Made by a program: the position numbers and the translations under genes. The notes beneath the pieces were generated by a model. The model had not been told where the DNA came from. It worked only from the letters and a program-made list of their open reading frames with translations, and did not search any database. This document shows, piece by piece, positions 11,001 to 21,239 of a DNA stretch of 64,000 nucleotides. The stretch is from Cinclus cinclus (lineage: Eukaryota > Chordata > Aves > Passeriformes > Cinclidae): positions 2,196,701 through 2,260,700 of the forward strand of contig NC_085071.1 in assembly GCF_963662255.1 (NCBI RefSeq), written 5' to 3'. The first letter of the stretch is position 1. Each line of letters opens with the position of its first letter.

Positions 11001-11289
11001 CTTGATGGAGCTCGGCTGTGCCTTTATCCAGCTGTGCACAGAAATTCCTGCTCCTCCTTCCCCCATCTCCTGCCTCCCAGCAAATTGTGGTGAGGAGATG
11101 AGAAATGTCATAATGTGGGGTACTGAGCAGGGTGCAGATGAGCTGGAGAGTGACCACGGTGTCCCTTGTGTCCCCAGGGACCTCAGGGTCTACAGCCCGC
11201 GCTCCGGCACTCACCAACAGCGCTCCCGGAGGGATGCACGGCCACCAGTTCTGCCTTGGGAGAAAAACATCTGGAAGAAGAAGAGATAA
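8019..11289 (+). CDS. EDN2: Endothelin-2 preproprotein, five coding exons
   Basis: Joined exons 8019-8076, 8355-8487, 9540-9659, 10372-10476 and 11178-11289 encode 175 residues plus TAA (528 nt); human ET-2 has 178. Endothelins are secreted vasoactive peptides acting on the G-protein-coupled receptors EDNRA and EDNRB. Visible in order: a hydrophobic signal peptide (about 1-20); furin site RSKR (35-38); mature peptide 39-59 with Cys at 1, 3, 11 and 15 and the invariant HLDIIW tail; the Trp59-Val60 bond cut by endothelin-converting enzyme; PPRRRKR (74-80), which makes big endothelin 37 residues long; and a second cysteine motif (85-99). Trp6-Leu7 of the mature peptide identifies ET-2. ET-1 has Leu6-Met7 and ET-3 has different residues at 2 and 4-7. 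All introns are GT-AG with compatible phases and there is no break. The gene therefore appears intact. Expression is inferred. Confidence 0.95.
8355..8487 (+). CDS. EDN2: EDN2 coding exon 2: mature endothelin peptide
   Basis: The acceptor follows a strong pyrimidine tract (CTCCCTCCTTCCCTCC, then TGCTGCAG). The exon encodes residues 20-63. After RSKR the mature peptide begins [15 protein letters not shown] and ends HLDIIW, followed by VNTP. Compared with human ET-2 it has Asn for Ser at position 4 and Ile for Val at position 12. Mouse ET-2 (VIC) also has Asn4. The four cysteines should form the 1-15 and 3-11 disulfides. The acidic Asp8 and Glu10 and the C-terminal Trp21, important for receptor binding in the family, are present. 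The donor is GTGAGC at 8488, leaving two bases of the split Gly codon. Confidence 0.96.
9540..9659 (+). CDS. EDN2: EDN2 coding exon 3: big-ET C-terminus and endothelin-like motif
   Basis: The acceptor is TTTGTTTTTCCCAG. The exon encodes residues 64-103 plus two bases of Gly104. [11 protein letters not shown] closely follows the big-endothelin-2 tail of mammals (TAPYGLGNPP). The next residues, RRRKR, are a basic proprotein-convertase site. A second cysteine block, [15 protein letters not shown], keeps the C-x-C-x7-C-x3-C spacing of the mature peptide. This is the known endothelin-like peptide of the precursor, with no established activity. The donor is GTAAGA at 9660. Confidence 0.94.
10115..10305. 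promoter_or_regulatory. Candidate conserved element in EDN2 intron 3
   Basis: The intron-3 sequence changes here from ordinary GC-rich intron to AT-rich, repeat-free DNA with many short motifs (TCATTAATTCCATAG, GAATAGCTCATAAATAGC, GCAATTAACCC). It ends about 65 bases before the exon 4 acceptor. Such a composition is common in intronic enhancers. A 138-codon antisense frame (10024-10440) crosses it but runs on through exon 4, so I treat that frame as chance. Confidence 0.3.
10372..10476 (+). CDS. EDN2: EDN2 coding exon 4: propeptide
   Basis: The acceptor is TTTCTCTTCTTGCTCTTCAG. The exon encodes Gly104 to Leu138 plus two bases of Arg139. This is the weakly conserved part of endothelin precursors. 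The only resemblance to human ET-2 is the LLRALRDL stretch spanning the exon 4-5 junction, compared with LLQRLRDI. The phase-2 junctions on both sides match exon 3 and exon 5 exactly, which supports the exon independently of similarity. The donor is GTGAGC at 10477. Confidence 0.85.
11178..11289 (+). CDS. EDN2: EDN2 coding exon 5: basic C-terminus and stop
   Basis: The acceptor is CCCTTGTGTCCCCAG. The exon encodes Arg139 to Arg175 and TAA (11287-11289). The precursor ends NIWKKKR, which parallels the SRWRKR end of human ET-2: a tryptophan followed by a basic run. This shared tail supports the exon and the stop, although the residues between are diverged and arginine/proline-rich. Confidence 0.85.
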
Positions 11290-13185
11290 GAGACAGGTGC
11301 ACACCAAGTTCACCAGAAGAATTTGGAGTCCTGTGGGTGCCACCAGCTCCGCTGTCGGTTTTAGAGCTGAAGGGAAGGCCGTGAGTGGAAGGGAAGGAAG
11401 TGGAAGTCTCCGTGTTCCTGCTGCATGAACCAGCACTCAAGAGACTGCTGTAAAGGGAAAAACTGTCTCTCCATAGAGTCAGAGAAGTGTCCCGGAGCTG
11501 AATTGTGCCTTTTTGGATCCGGCAAGGGTCGTGCTGGAGCAGCACCAGCTGGACTCTGCCCTGGAGCCCTCGGCAGGGCTCAGCCCATGCACGGTGGGTG
11601 AATCACAACCAGGGGGCTCTGGGCAGTGCTGGATGAGCACTGAGCCCCTCACTGGCCTGGGCTGCTCTGCCTCGGAGCTGTCTGAGCCTGGGCCCAGCCT
11701 GGCCCCACTCAGAGGGCTTTGGCTGCTCACTAATCAGGGATGAGCTGCCTCCAGCCCCGGGCCCACCTTTGCACTATTATCTCTTGTCAGACAGTGCCTA
11801 TGAACGAGGCTCCTGTGGTGGAACAGCTCCCAGTTTGCATTAAAACTTTCTCATCCTCAGCTGGAGCCAGCTGAGCAGACAGGGGCTCTCGCTGGATGAG
11901 CAGTCACTGGGGTGCATTTCCAGAGGTCCTGGCTGTAGCTGAGGTGGAGGATCAGTTACCCCAGGGATGGTGCCAAACCCACGTGTGGCTGCTGTGGGGC
12001 TGGGGTTGTGCAGGAGCCCCCAGCCCCCATAGCCAGAGGAGGGTGAGCAGAGCCCTGCTCTGGGTCAGTGACCCCATCTCATCTCCTTGGACGTACCCTT
12101 AGTTGAGGACTTCCAGCTCCTGAATATCCCAACTTCCAGCTCTGCCTGGAAAGGCTGGGGCAGAGACAGGGGGTGGGGAGAGGCCACACAAAGCCTGGCT
12201 TGTTGCTTGGCTTAGGTCAGCTCTGAGTTGGGCTCAGGACAGTAAATGACTGCTCAGGAGTAGCAGGCCACTGTGGGAAGGGGAACCCGGGTGGGGAATG
12301 CACCAGGTGAGAGGCAGCCAGGTGGGAATGATGTGGAGGGAGGGACTGGTCAGAACTGGGGGTGGAACTGGATCATCTTAAAGGTCCTTTCCAACCCAAT
12401 CCTGTGATTCTGTACAGCCCTGTCTGAGCTTTAAACCTGTCTGGCTCGGGTTTAAACCCAGATCTGCTGGCCCAGGGGAGGGAAGGAAAAATTTAGAAAC
12501 AACACCGAGCCCAGGGCAAGCCTAGAAACCAAGCTTGCAGGCAAAGGCAGCCTCAGGGCTCCGGAGCTGTCACAAATGCACTTTTTGTTTGCCTGGGCAG
12601 GCTGAGCTTTGCGGGAAGCCAGGCCAGGGCAGTCAGGAGCTGCTCCCACTGCTGGGTCCCTCTGCTGCCCACGCAGGATTGCACAGGAGTTTTGGGAAGG
12701 CTGCTTGAAGTTGGTGGTGCACCAAAATCTGTGACTGTTGCAAGTGTAGTCCCAATGGACAAGAAAAATAGTTCCTTGATTTTTTGCTTTTAAGCCCTGG
12801 AGAAGGGAAAAATAAGACAGATTGATTGTATCGTGAAAGAAACAGCAGGTTAATCATTTGGTCCCCAACGCTGCAGAGAATCTGTTTTTATCTTTGACCT
12901 TCTGAAGGTTGGAGTCGCTCTAAAAAACCAAACAAAGAACATCCTGAAAGGGTTTGTTCCAGAGGAAATTTTGCACATGGTTTAATGTGAGTAATTTAAA
13001 ATAAAACTACTGCTGTAAAGTACTGTCAATCTCCTCATGTGTGTAATGTCCCATCCTTAAGTGACTCATTGCACATCTGCCATATGTAGCATCCTGAAAT
13101 CTGTATATTTATTTAAATCTATGGATTTTTTTTAGACAGTAATTTTCAAGATATAATTTGTAATAAATAATGACAACAGTCAGTG
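11290..13185 (+). other. EDN2: Probable EDN2 3' untranslated region
   Basis: No further coding similarity follows the stop codon. Two AATAAA signals lie at 13000-13005 and 13162-13167. The second is followed within 60 bases by a GT-rich segment (GGTGGCTGGGTGGTTG, about 13205), as expected of a real cleavage region. The last 250 bases are AT-rich and hold the overlapping AU-rich element ATTTATTTA (13107-13115) and TTTGCACA (12970-12977), a perfect miR-19-type seed match. An earlier poly(A) site or a shorter UTR cannot be excluded. Confidence 0.5.
12330..12413 (+). mobile_element. CR1 LINE 3' tail within the presumed EDN2 3' UTR
   Basis: The stretch GGATCATCTTAAAGGTCC, then TTCCAACCCAATCCTGTGATTCTGT, is the usual avian CR1 3' terminus. 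Only about 85 bases remain. If the downstream poly(A) site is used, this fragment is transcribed in the EDN2 mRNA. Confidence 0.75.
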
Positions 13186-13189
13186 GTAC

Positions 13190-15570
13190 TTTCCTCCCTT
13201 ATTTGGTGGCTGGGTGGTTGTCAGTGAAGTGAAAGGAATCCAGATGGCCAAAAAAAAATGGGTAAGGGAGGCTGGGAATGGGCACATTACTTCAAAGTGA
13301 ACCCATCTAGAATTCTTCTGTCTGATTTAAACATTCCTTAACTTCAACACCTTCTTCCTTCCTGGATTTCTCTGGGAGCAGGAATGGGAAGTTATCCCCA
13401 GGTTGTTGTGGATGTGGTGTTTGCCTGTGGTTGACTCCAATCCCTCCCCAGCCCTGTGGCTCTGGGGTCAGCAGGGCAGGGACAGAGCTTTAGATCTGGA
13501 AGGGATTGTATTATTATTATTATTGTTGTTGTTTAAAAACTATCATCTAAAGGATGCTGTGAAGATGCTGAAGGCTCAGGAGAGGTCCCAGCCTTTGCTA
13601 TTCCCTGATTTTCCTGGCAGAGCTGCTTCTCCCTCTCTACCCCAGGGCTTGATAGATTTTCTGTGACAATAAATCATTGTTCCTGGGACTTTAATGGTAA
13701 AGGCACATGATAAAAAGGAACTGGAATTACTTTTTCCTCCCTTTTTCCTGTATCTTAAAACACTGCAAATTTCCTGTGTAATATGTACAATATCCAGGGT
13801 GAAATTCTCCCCTCTTTGACTCAACAGAACTCCAGAACCAGCCTGGAATTGTGCCTGATTTGGTTATTTTCCAATTGGTTAAATTCCAGTTTGGTCCTGC
13901 TGGGGCTGATTGCAGTGGTGTGAATGAGGGAAATGAGGATTTCGTGCAATTTCCCAGGAAAGATTTCCCTACCCTCTGCACTGTCCACTGAACCAGCCCT
14001 GGGTTTTTGTTTGTCTCCCTGAAGTCCCAAAGGAACCTTGGTTAGACCTTGGTCTCAGAGGGAAAATATCCCTGTTTGGGATGCTCGGAGGGCCCTGGCA
14101 CCAGGGGAGCACCACATTTTGGGATGTGGGACCATAGGAGATGCTCTCCAGCTCTTCCACAGTCTGGAAGCAAAGATGGAAAATCTGAAATAATCAGTGG
14201 AAGAGCAGGGAGAGTTTTTTGGGGCCCTAAGATCAATTAACAGAGGAAATTTTGGCATAGGAATAACGGGAAATATTCCAGGGAGGTTCCCCTACATTCA
14301 TGTGGGGAAGCGTTGGACTCAGCAGTGAGAACCAGAGAAAAAAATCCTGCAAAGTGCTCTGATCCCAAAACCTCAGCAGAGCTCCTTGCTGGGATGTCCT
14401 GCACTGCCCCTCAGTGCCACCAAGGAGTGAGGGACAAGCTGGTGCCAGCCTCTGAGCAAAGCCTTTGGGCACAGCTTTAATTACCAGCCCTAATTAGGTA
14501 ACACCCGAGGGAAGAAGATACTTAAGAGCATCTTAATTAGGGTGAAAAGGGATAAGAAAGGGCTGTGCTTTATTCTGGAGGTTAATGAATTTGCTGATAA
14601 AGATTGGCTGAAGGAGGAGTATTTTATAAATTCTCACAGGTAACAGGAAAGAGCAGAATAATGGAACTTCATTTAAATGAAAAATCCTGGAAATCAGGCA
14701 ACTTCCAAAGGCAGTATAGCTATATATTGATTATAAGTGATGGGGCATCTTTAATAAAATCCAGATTTTTTCCTATTGACAATTCCCATCAAAATGGACA
14801 TCTTGTGCCCTGCATGCGGCTCTCCCATTTTTTCAGGAATTCCTGGATAAAAAGCCCTTCCCTATGATGGTGCACAGGCAGCAAACATCCCTCCTGCACC
14901 ATGGGACAGTTCTGTCCTCAGCAGGATGGGCAACATTTTTTTTTGATGGGACTTTGTTCCCTTTTAATGTTTGTTGAATGGATTCTGCTTGGGAGAAGAT
15001 TGTGGTGCCATAAAACAGGATGGAGTTGAAAGGAGCAGCCCCAGGAGCAGCCAAAGCTGGGGATGAGACTGACAGTCCCCCAGCACCATGGAGATTTTGC
15101 AGGGAGACTTTACCACAGAAATGGCTTTTGGTGATTTTGGCTTCTCATTTCAGGTGGGCTGGGAGAGGAGGGAGCTGGGGGAGAAAACTGAAATGGTCCC
15201 AGTCAGAGGAAGTTTCAAACTGCATTAATTAGCTGTGCTGGGTAATGAATGAGCTCCAGGTAGGAACATCCTGGATTCCAAAGGAGAAACTCTGTCCCCT
15301 GTGCTGGGGACAGGGAGGGAGGTGCCACTGGCTCAGCCTGTGCTGGGAATTGTCATTCCTGTCATTGCCGAGTGCCTCTGGGGCAGCTGGAAGCACAGCC
15401 TGGAAAACAGGGCATGAACACCTTGCTGAGCATCTTTCCCCATGGATTAGTGGGAAAAAAAACCTCAAGGGCTGCATTCCAAGGGGGAAATGACAAAGCT
15501 GATCCCAAAGACTTTTCCAGAAACTGGGATCTCTTCTTGCCTGTGGCTGTTCTGGCAGCAGCCACAATTC
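13190..15570. other. Intergenic downstream of EDN2
   Basis: No coding exon was found. A TTA/TTG trinucleotide microsatellite lies at 13510-13537. An AT-rich stretch at 14475-14545 has closely spaced homeodomain-type sites (TTAATTA, CTAATTAGG, TTAATTAGG) and could be regulatory, judged from motifs only. Confidence 0.4.
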
Positions 15571-15574
15571 ACAG

Positions 15575-15893
15575 AGCCCCAACAGAGGCTGGAAAATCCA
15601 GCTGGGAGTTGTGAGAGCCCCAACAGAGGCTGGAAAATCCAGCTGGGAGTTGTGAGAGCCCCAACAGAGGCTGGAAAATCCAACTGGGAGTTGTGAGAGC
15701 CCCAACAGAGGCTGGAAAATCCAACTGGGAGTTGTGAGAGCCCCAACAGAGGCTGGAAAATCCAACTGGGAGTTGTGAGAGCCCCAACAGAGGCAGGAAA
15801 ATCCAACTGGGAGTTGTGAGAGCCCCAACAGAGACTAGAAAATCCAACTGGGAGTTGTGAGAGCCCCAACAGAGGCTGGAAAAATCCTCTCCC
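15575..15893. repeat. 41-bp minisatellite
   Basis: Nearly eight copies begin at 15575, 15616, 15657, 15698, 15739, 15780, 15821 and 15862, each starting AGCCCCAACAGAGGCTGGAA. Copies differ at a few bases (CCAGCTGG or CCAACTGG). The minus-strand frames with repeating QLPVGFS segments are artefacts of this array. Confidence 0.95.
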
Positions 15894-16194
15894 ATGTCCC
15901 TCCAAAGCCAGACACGTCCCCTTGGCACATCCTTTTGTTCTGACCCCATTTGCCCATTATCTGTAGTGTGTGGTACCCACTAAGTCACCCTGACGAGTTT
16001 TTTTGGTTTTCATCCGTGGAAATCTCCACACCTCCATTCCAGCAGTGAGACTGCAACAATTCAGAGAAGATCTGGGGTGGGGAATGAGCCTCTCCCCAGG
16101 GATTTGGTGGCCAATCCGAGGTGCTGCTCTGTGACTTTGTTGTTAAAAGGGAATAATTCTCCCTCCAGCTCCGTTGCAGGGGGAGGAGGAGGGA

Positions 16195-16440
16195 GCACAC
16201 ACGGAGCAATTAAGAAAAATGTCTTTGACCTTCAGCAACTTAATCAGTTGCCAGTGTTCTTCCTAATAGTGTGCTAATGGTTAAGTTCTTCTGGCTGCCA
16301 TAAAAAGTGCTATGACTGGAGGCTACAATAAAGTGCTGATCAACCCATCAAGTGAGTCAATCCAAAAGTAATATCTGTCTTTGTAATGACTGCAATAAAA
16401 GCCATGCCAAAGCCAGGAGATGACGTGAATAAGAATGCTG
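16195..16440. promoter_or_regulatory. Candidate conserved non-coding element
   Basis: AT-rich single-copy DNA that keeps a uniform composition for about 240 bases, with TTAATCAGTTGCCAGTG, GTGCTAATGGTTAAG and two CAATAAA(A/G) motifs. It contains no repeat, open frame or CpG. The assignment rests on composition alone. Confidence 0.25.
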
Positions 16441-18240
16441 CTTAATTGTGCTGGGCTGCTCTGCTGGGTGCTTGTGCCACACTTCCAACCCGCTCTTGGG
16501 TGACATTGCCACCTCTGCCTGGGGAAGCCAGACTTTGTATTTGTGTGGCCTGTGCTTCTGGAACAGTCCTGAGGGGTTTGGACAGATCTCTCTGCAAGCC
16601 ACGTGGAGTTTTGGTGCAGAAAATGGTGTTGGGTTTGGGTTGGGGCTGTTCATCCTGACAAAATGGCATCAATCCCTTTGTTGGGAGAGGTTGGGGCTGG
16701 GAAAAGGGGGAAATGGTTTATAAATTTTAGGTATCCTGGCATTAAAGACAGCAGAGTGAAAGCTCCCTGTGCTAAAAAAGGACTGATGACAGGAAATTAA
16801 AAGAGGGGAAAGCCAGGATCAATCAGGGAGAGTTTTCCAGGCACTGGGGTGGATTGAGGGGCTGGCAGAGGTTGAACCCTGTCCCCCAGTGTTTGCCATG
16901 GAAGGCAGCGACCAAGCACCTTTCAAAGGTCACTCAGGCAGAGGGGCTGGAGGATCTTTCCCTCCCCAATGCCTCATCTTGGTTTTCCTGGGAGCTGGGG
17001 GCTCTTGGCACCCCTAGGAAAAGCCCAGGGCAGGATGGAACAAAACCCTCTCCACAAAGCCAGGTTTTGTCCGTGCTGCCCTTTGCAAAGGCACAGGTGA
17101 AGAACAGAGGAAGCCACCCCTGGAATCTGGAATCTCCCAGGTGGGGAATTGTCCTGCTGGGCTCGGGGGAGCCGGATGGAGCACAAAGGGACGGCGAGGA
17201 GCACCTGCTGCTCCCTCTGGAAGGATGGCTGCTGCCTTCCTCCCAAACATCCCTGTGTGCTCTGGGATCCCTGTGAGCACAAAGGACACCGAGGAGCAGG
17301 AACCCAGCGTGGAGCTGGTGGCAAACACGCCGCAGCCTTTCAAGGAACGGAGCGGATTCCTCCCCCATCGGCAGGGAAAACAGGATGCAGGCCACATTCC
17401 TGCTCGCATAGACAAGGCTCTCCACAGCAGCACAAACACATTGCTCAGCTCCAATTAAACCCTGGCTTTATATCACCTTGCTGCTGATAAGGCTCTGATT
17501 AATGGAAGAATTGTCTTTTTTTTTCCCAATAAAGTCCCTGGTGTTAATTGTTTTTTCCCTCTTGCATTTCTTGTTTCAAAGGCGCTTTCGAGGAGGGCTG
17601 CTGATTGTGCTGGAAGTTGTGTGGGAACACTTAGTCTCTTCCTGGTTTTGTTTTTTGGGGCTAAGTGCTGCCACGGAGAGCAGCAGGTCCAACAGACAAA
17701 TCAGCCCAGCAAAATCCTGCCCCGGTGCCTCCCGATAAACAAGTGCAGATTCATGTGTTTGTTCATGACACAGAAGGTGCCAGAACAATCATTTGGTGAC
17801 TTTTGCCAGGGTTGTTTCCTCTGCAGGGCCGACTTCCCTGGCGGAGCCTCAGGTGCGTAGCAACAGCTCAGCAAAACAAAAGCCAGCCGGCGAGGCTTTA
17901 GGAAAACATCACGATCGCTGTCCGAAGGGTGGGGCTGCGCTTTCCATCGCAGCTGGGATGGGCACCTGAACCCCGCGACCATGAGCCAAGCTCCCGGGAA
18001 GAGCTGGGGATGGATGGGACCGGCGGATGCTGCTCCGTGCACCTGGGTGATGTGCACTGTGTCACACCTGGGCACGGCGCTGGAATCTCCTGGAGAAATG
18101 GCTTTTTTACAGCCATGCAGGAGCCCCTGCTCTCTGCCCTCCTGGCTGATGGCAGGTGAGAATGGCTCCATGGGCACCTGAGGGGTCCAGCCCTGAGGGG
18201 CAGGGGTGGCACGGTCAGGGGTCCCTGCTCAGGGGGACAC
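16440..18240. other. Intergenic, no gene recognised
   Basis: No exon can be supported. At 17440-17600 there is an AT-rich segment with CTCCAATTAAACCC, CTGATTAATGG and GTGTTAATTG that could be a regulatory element. The remainder is ordinary intergenic DNA. Confidence 0.4.
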
Positions 18241-18249
18241 ACCTGGCCC

Positions 18250-18480
18250 TGCCTCTGTCCTGACACAGGTGAGAACTCAGGTGTGAAATCCCTGACTCAG
18301 GTAAGAACTCCAGTGTGAAATCAGGCCCTACAGATCCTGGCATAGGTAGGACTCAGCTAAGAACTCAGGCCCTGCAAAGCCTGATTCAGGCAAGAACTCA
18401 GGCCCCGTACACCCAGGCTCAGTAAGAGCTCAGGTAAGAACTCAGGCCCTGCAAGCCCTTGCTCAGGTAAGGGCAGACCC
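18250..18480. repeat. Degenerate direct repeats containing splice-donor-like motifs
   Basis: An imperfect repeat of roughly 35 bases is built on AAGAACTCAGGCCCTGCA. It carries the consensus 5' splice-site CAGGTRAG at 18266, 18298, 18431 and 18464. A further copy of the motif lies just upstream at 18153. No exons flank these sites. Confidence 0.6.
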
Positions 18481-20955
18481 CAAGCCCAGAAGAGCCGACA
18501 CCCAGACCCAGCAGGGACACATGGCACTGAGCCCCTGAAGTGCCCCTGAGCCTCTCTCTGGGCACTGCCACCAGCCCTGGGGACACTCAGGATGGACAGT
18601 GCTGAAATGCCAGAGCCACAGCTGGGACCCGGAGCTTTCCCCAGCCGTGCCAGCACAGGGACAGCCCAGCCAAGGGTGCGGAGGAGACCAGGCCAAGCAG
18701 GGCCTCATAAAGCAAGAGGAGATTGTGAACAGGGAAGGGACCAGCCAGTCCGGGCCAGGGGACAAAGCTGTCTGAAAATGCTCAGCTCCAAAGCCCTGCC
18801 TGGTGCACAGCAGGAGCTTCTCATGCTCTCTGGGCTGGTCTCACCTGCAGGGAGCTTTCAGCTCTCTGTGCCCTGGGCATCTCCTGTGTGTTGCCTGTGA
18901 GTCAGTCCCTGCCATCACATCTGCTCCAGCTGTGCACTGCTGTCCCACTCACTGCTCCCTGCCTGTGCTGTGCGATGACTGAGTGCCTTCCCTCAGTCAG
19001 GACAACCTTTTCCTTTCCTCTTCCATTCCCACGTTTGAAGCTTTCCACACTTGTTTTTGCACATCTCTCCCCATCTCCACCCCACTGCTGTGCTCTCCTG
19101 CTCCACTTTTCCTTCCCCTTCCTTTATCTCTCTACCTTTTTGTTGTTATGACTACACTGATTAATTCAATTTTCTTCCTTTCACCTTTTCCTCTCTGTTT
19201 TTCCTTGCACTTTCCACATCAGGTGAGTTTTGAGACTTAAGTTAAAAAAAAAAAAAAACACAACAGAAAAGAAAAGGGATGGGGCAAAGAGGTCAAGACA
19301 GGAGATGTGGAGCAGTGAAAGAGAAAGAAGCAGCAGGAAAGGGCATCCCAATATCAGCTCACACTTCTGGGGTGGACAGTGAAATGCGTTTGCCTCATCT
19401 ATGTCAAATATTTATATTAAATATATTGCATTTATATTACTAAAGGCACCCATCCACAGGCAGAGCCCACCCCCAGCCCAGTGGGAAAGAGCAGCAGCTC
19501 ATGTCCCACTGCTCAGGGGGGCTTCTCCAGGCCACAGGGTCTGGGTCCATGCTCTTTCCTGAGCTTTTTTTGTCCTCTCATCATTGTTGTGGTGGTTTCC
19601 CAGGCTCCATTGGGATAAAGCTCCTGGGAATGGCCTCAGGAGCTGCTCTGAGGAAGAGCCAGGAGGGCAGGAGTGCCCTGAGGAGCCAGGGGAAGGTGAC
19701 ACCAATTCTGTGCCCAGCTCTGGGTGCTGTGCTGGGCACGGGACCCTCTCACACCACAGGCACAGCCTCTGGGGGCTGTGGATGGGAGATTTGGGCTGTT
19801 CATGACCTTGGCCAAGGTCTTCTTGAGGTTCAGATTTATGGCAAGTGTTGGGTCCAGCAGTGAAAGGAGCCATGACAGGCAACGGGGAGAATTCTCCAGC
19901 CTGAACTGAACAAAGTGTCAAAACCAGACGGGTCCTTCCTACAGTGTCACTTTGCAGTGTCACTGCAAATGAAGGGGAGGATGGAAGAGAAGTTTTGGGC
20001 ATGATGGAGAGAACTGGCAGAGAAGATCCCTGGGCAGAGGGGTGGGTGTTCTATGGGAATGGCAGGGCAGGCAGATCCTGCCCCTTGAGGATTTGTTCCT
20101 TCTCAGCCTGTTTTATGGCGTGTAAAATCTCAGGTGAAAGGTGCTGAACAATTACAAAGCTCCCACACATGTCCTAAATACAGAGAGGAATTATCCCTTT
20201 TTGCTGCCATGGGAATGTGCCAACTCTTGGCCACAGCAGGGAAAGGGGGCTCAGCAGTGCCTCAACCCCCCTGCCCTGGAGCTTTGTGGGCACACTCCGT
20301 GTGTGCCATTCCCTTGGGAAAACTGGAGCCCAAGTGGTGCCCGAGGCTGCTGCCCCTTTGTGCCCTTCTCCTTTTGCCTTCCTCCTCACCTACAGCTCGA
20401 GCTGCTCCTGCAAACTCCCCCCACTCTGGCTGCTGAGAGAGGAGCTGGAGGGCTGCCATGGGGGGCAATGGAGAGTTCTCAGCGCCGTGACTCATGGCTT
20501 TGGGAAAGGCACGAAAATTGGGGAAAATGAAGTGCAGCTACTTAAATAAAGGCACTGTGCAAGCTGCAGTTCCTGAGAGCCCGCAGTTCAGCTGCTGTTC
20601 TATGGGGCATATCCCCAGAGGGCTTTGTAAAGTACTTTTCTCTCTTAGCTCAGAAATGTTAAAGATCACGAATCTGTATGAAAATGACTCCAGTTTAACA
20701 CTGACTTCAACACCTGGCTGTGTAGAGAATGTCAGTGTGGGTCTATTTAAAGGGGTTTTTTTTATACTGAGCCAGCAAATGTCAAATTTGAAGTGTGCTT
20801 TTCAACAGGGAGTCTCTATGGAAAGAGTGGAGTCTCAGATCCCACCATCGATCCAGGAGCTGGGATTTAAGGAAGATGTTAAATACAGGTTGTAGCTCCA
20901 ATTGCTGCATCCTGGTTTTGGGGAGGGATCCCCTTTCCAGTGAAAAATCTGGGCT
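18480..20955. other. Intergenic, no gene recognised
   Basis: Includes a C/T-rich stretch (18990-19200) and a 15-base A run near 19243. The AT-richer segment 20500-20770 is single-copy and motif-rich. Nothing coding is recognised. Confidence 0.4.
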
Positions 20956-20959
20956 TTCA

Positions 20960-21239
20960 GCTCACCTGGGCATGGTGCCAGGCTCTGTTCAGCAGTGCCC
21001 AGGACAGGATGAGGAGCACTGGTCATACAATAAAACACAACAAGTTTCACCTCAGCATGACAGGGAACTTCTTTCCAGGGAGCATGGGAACAGCTGCCCA
21101 GGGAGGGTGTGGAGTCTCCCTTCTGGGGCATCCCAAACCCACCTGGATGTGTTCCTGCTCCAGGTGACCCTGCCAGGGCAGAGCTGTGAATTCAGAGGTC
21201 CCTTCCAACCCCAGCATTCCATGATTCTGACATTCTGTG
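20960..21239 (+). mobile_element. CR1 LINE 3' fragment
   Basis: GGGAACTTCTTTCCAGGGAG and AGGTCCCTTCCAACCCCAGC, then CATTCCATGATTCTGACATTCTGTG, form a CR1 3' end with three decayed terminal octamers. Confidence 0.8.
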
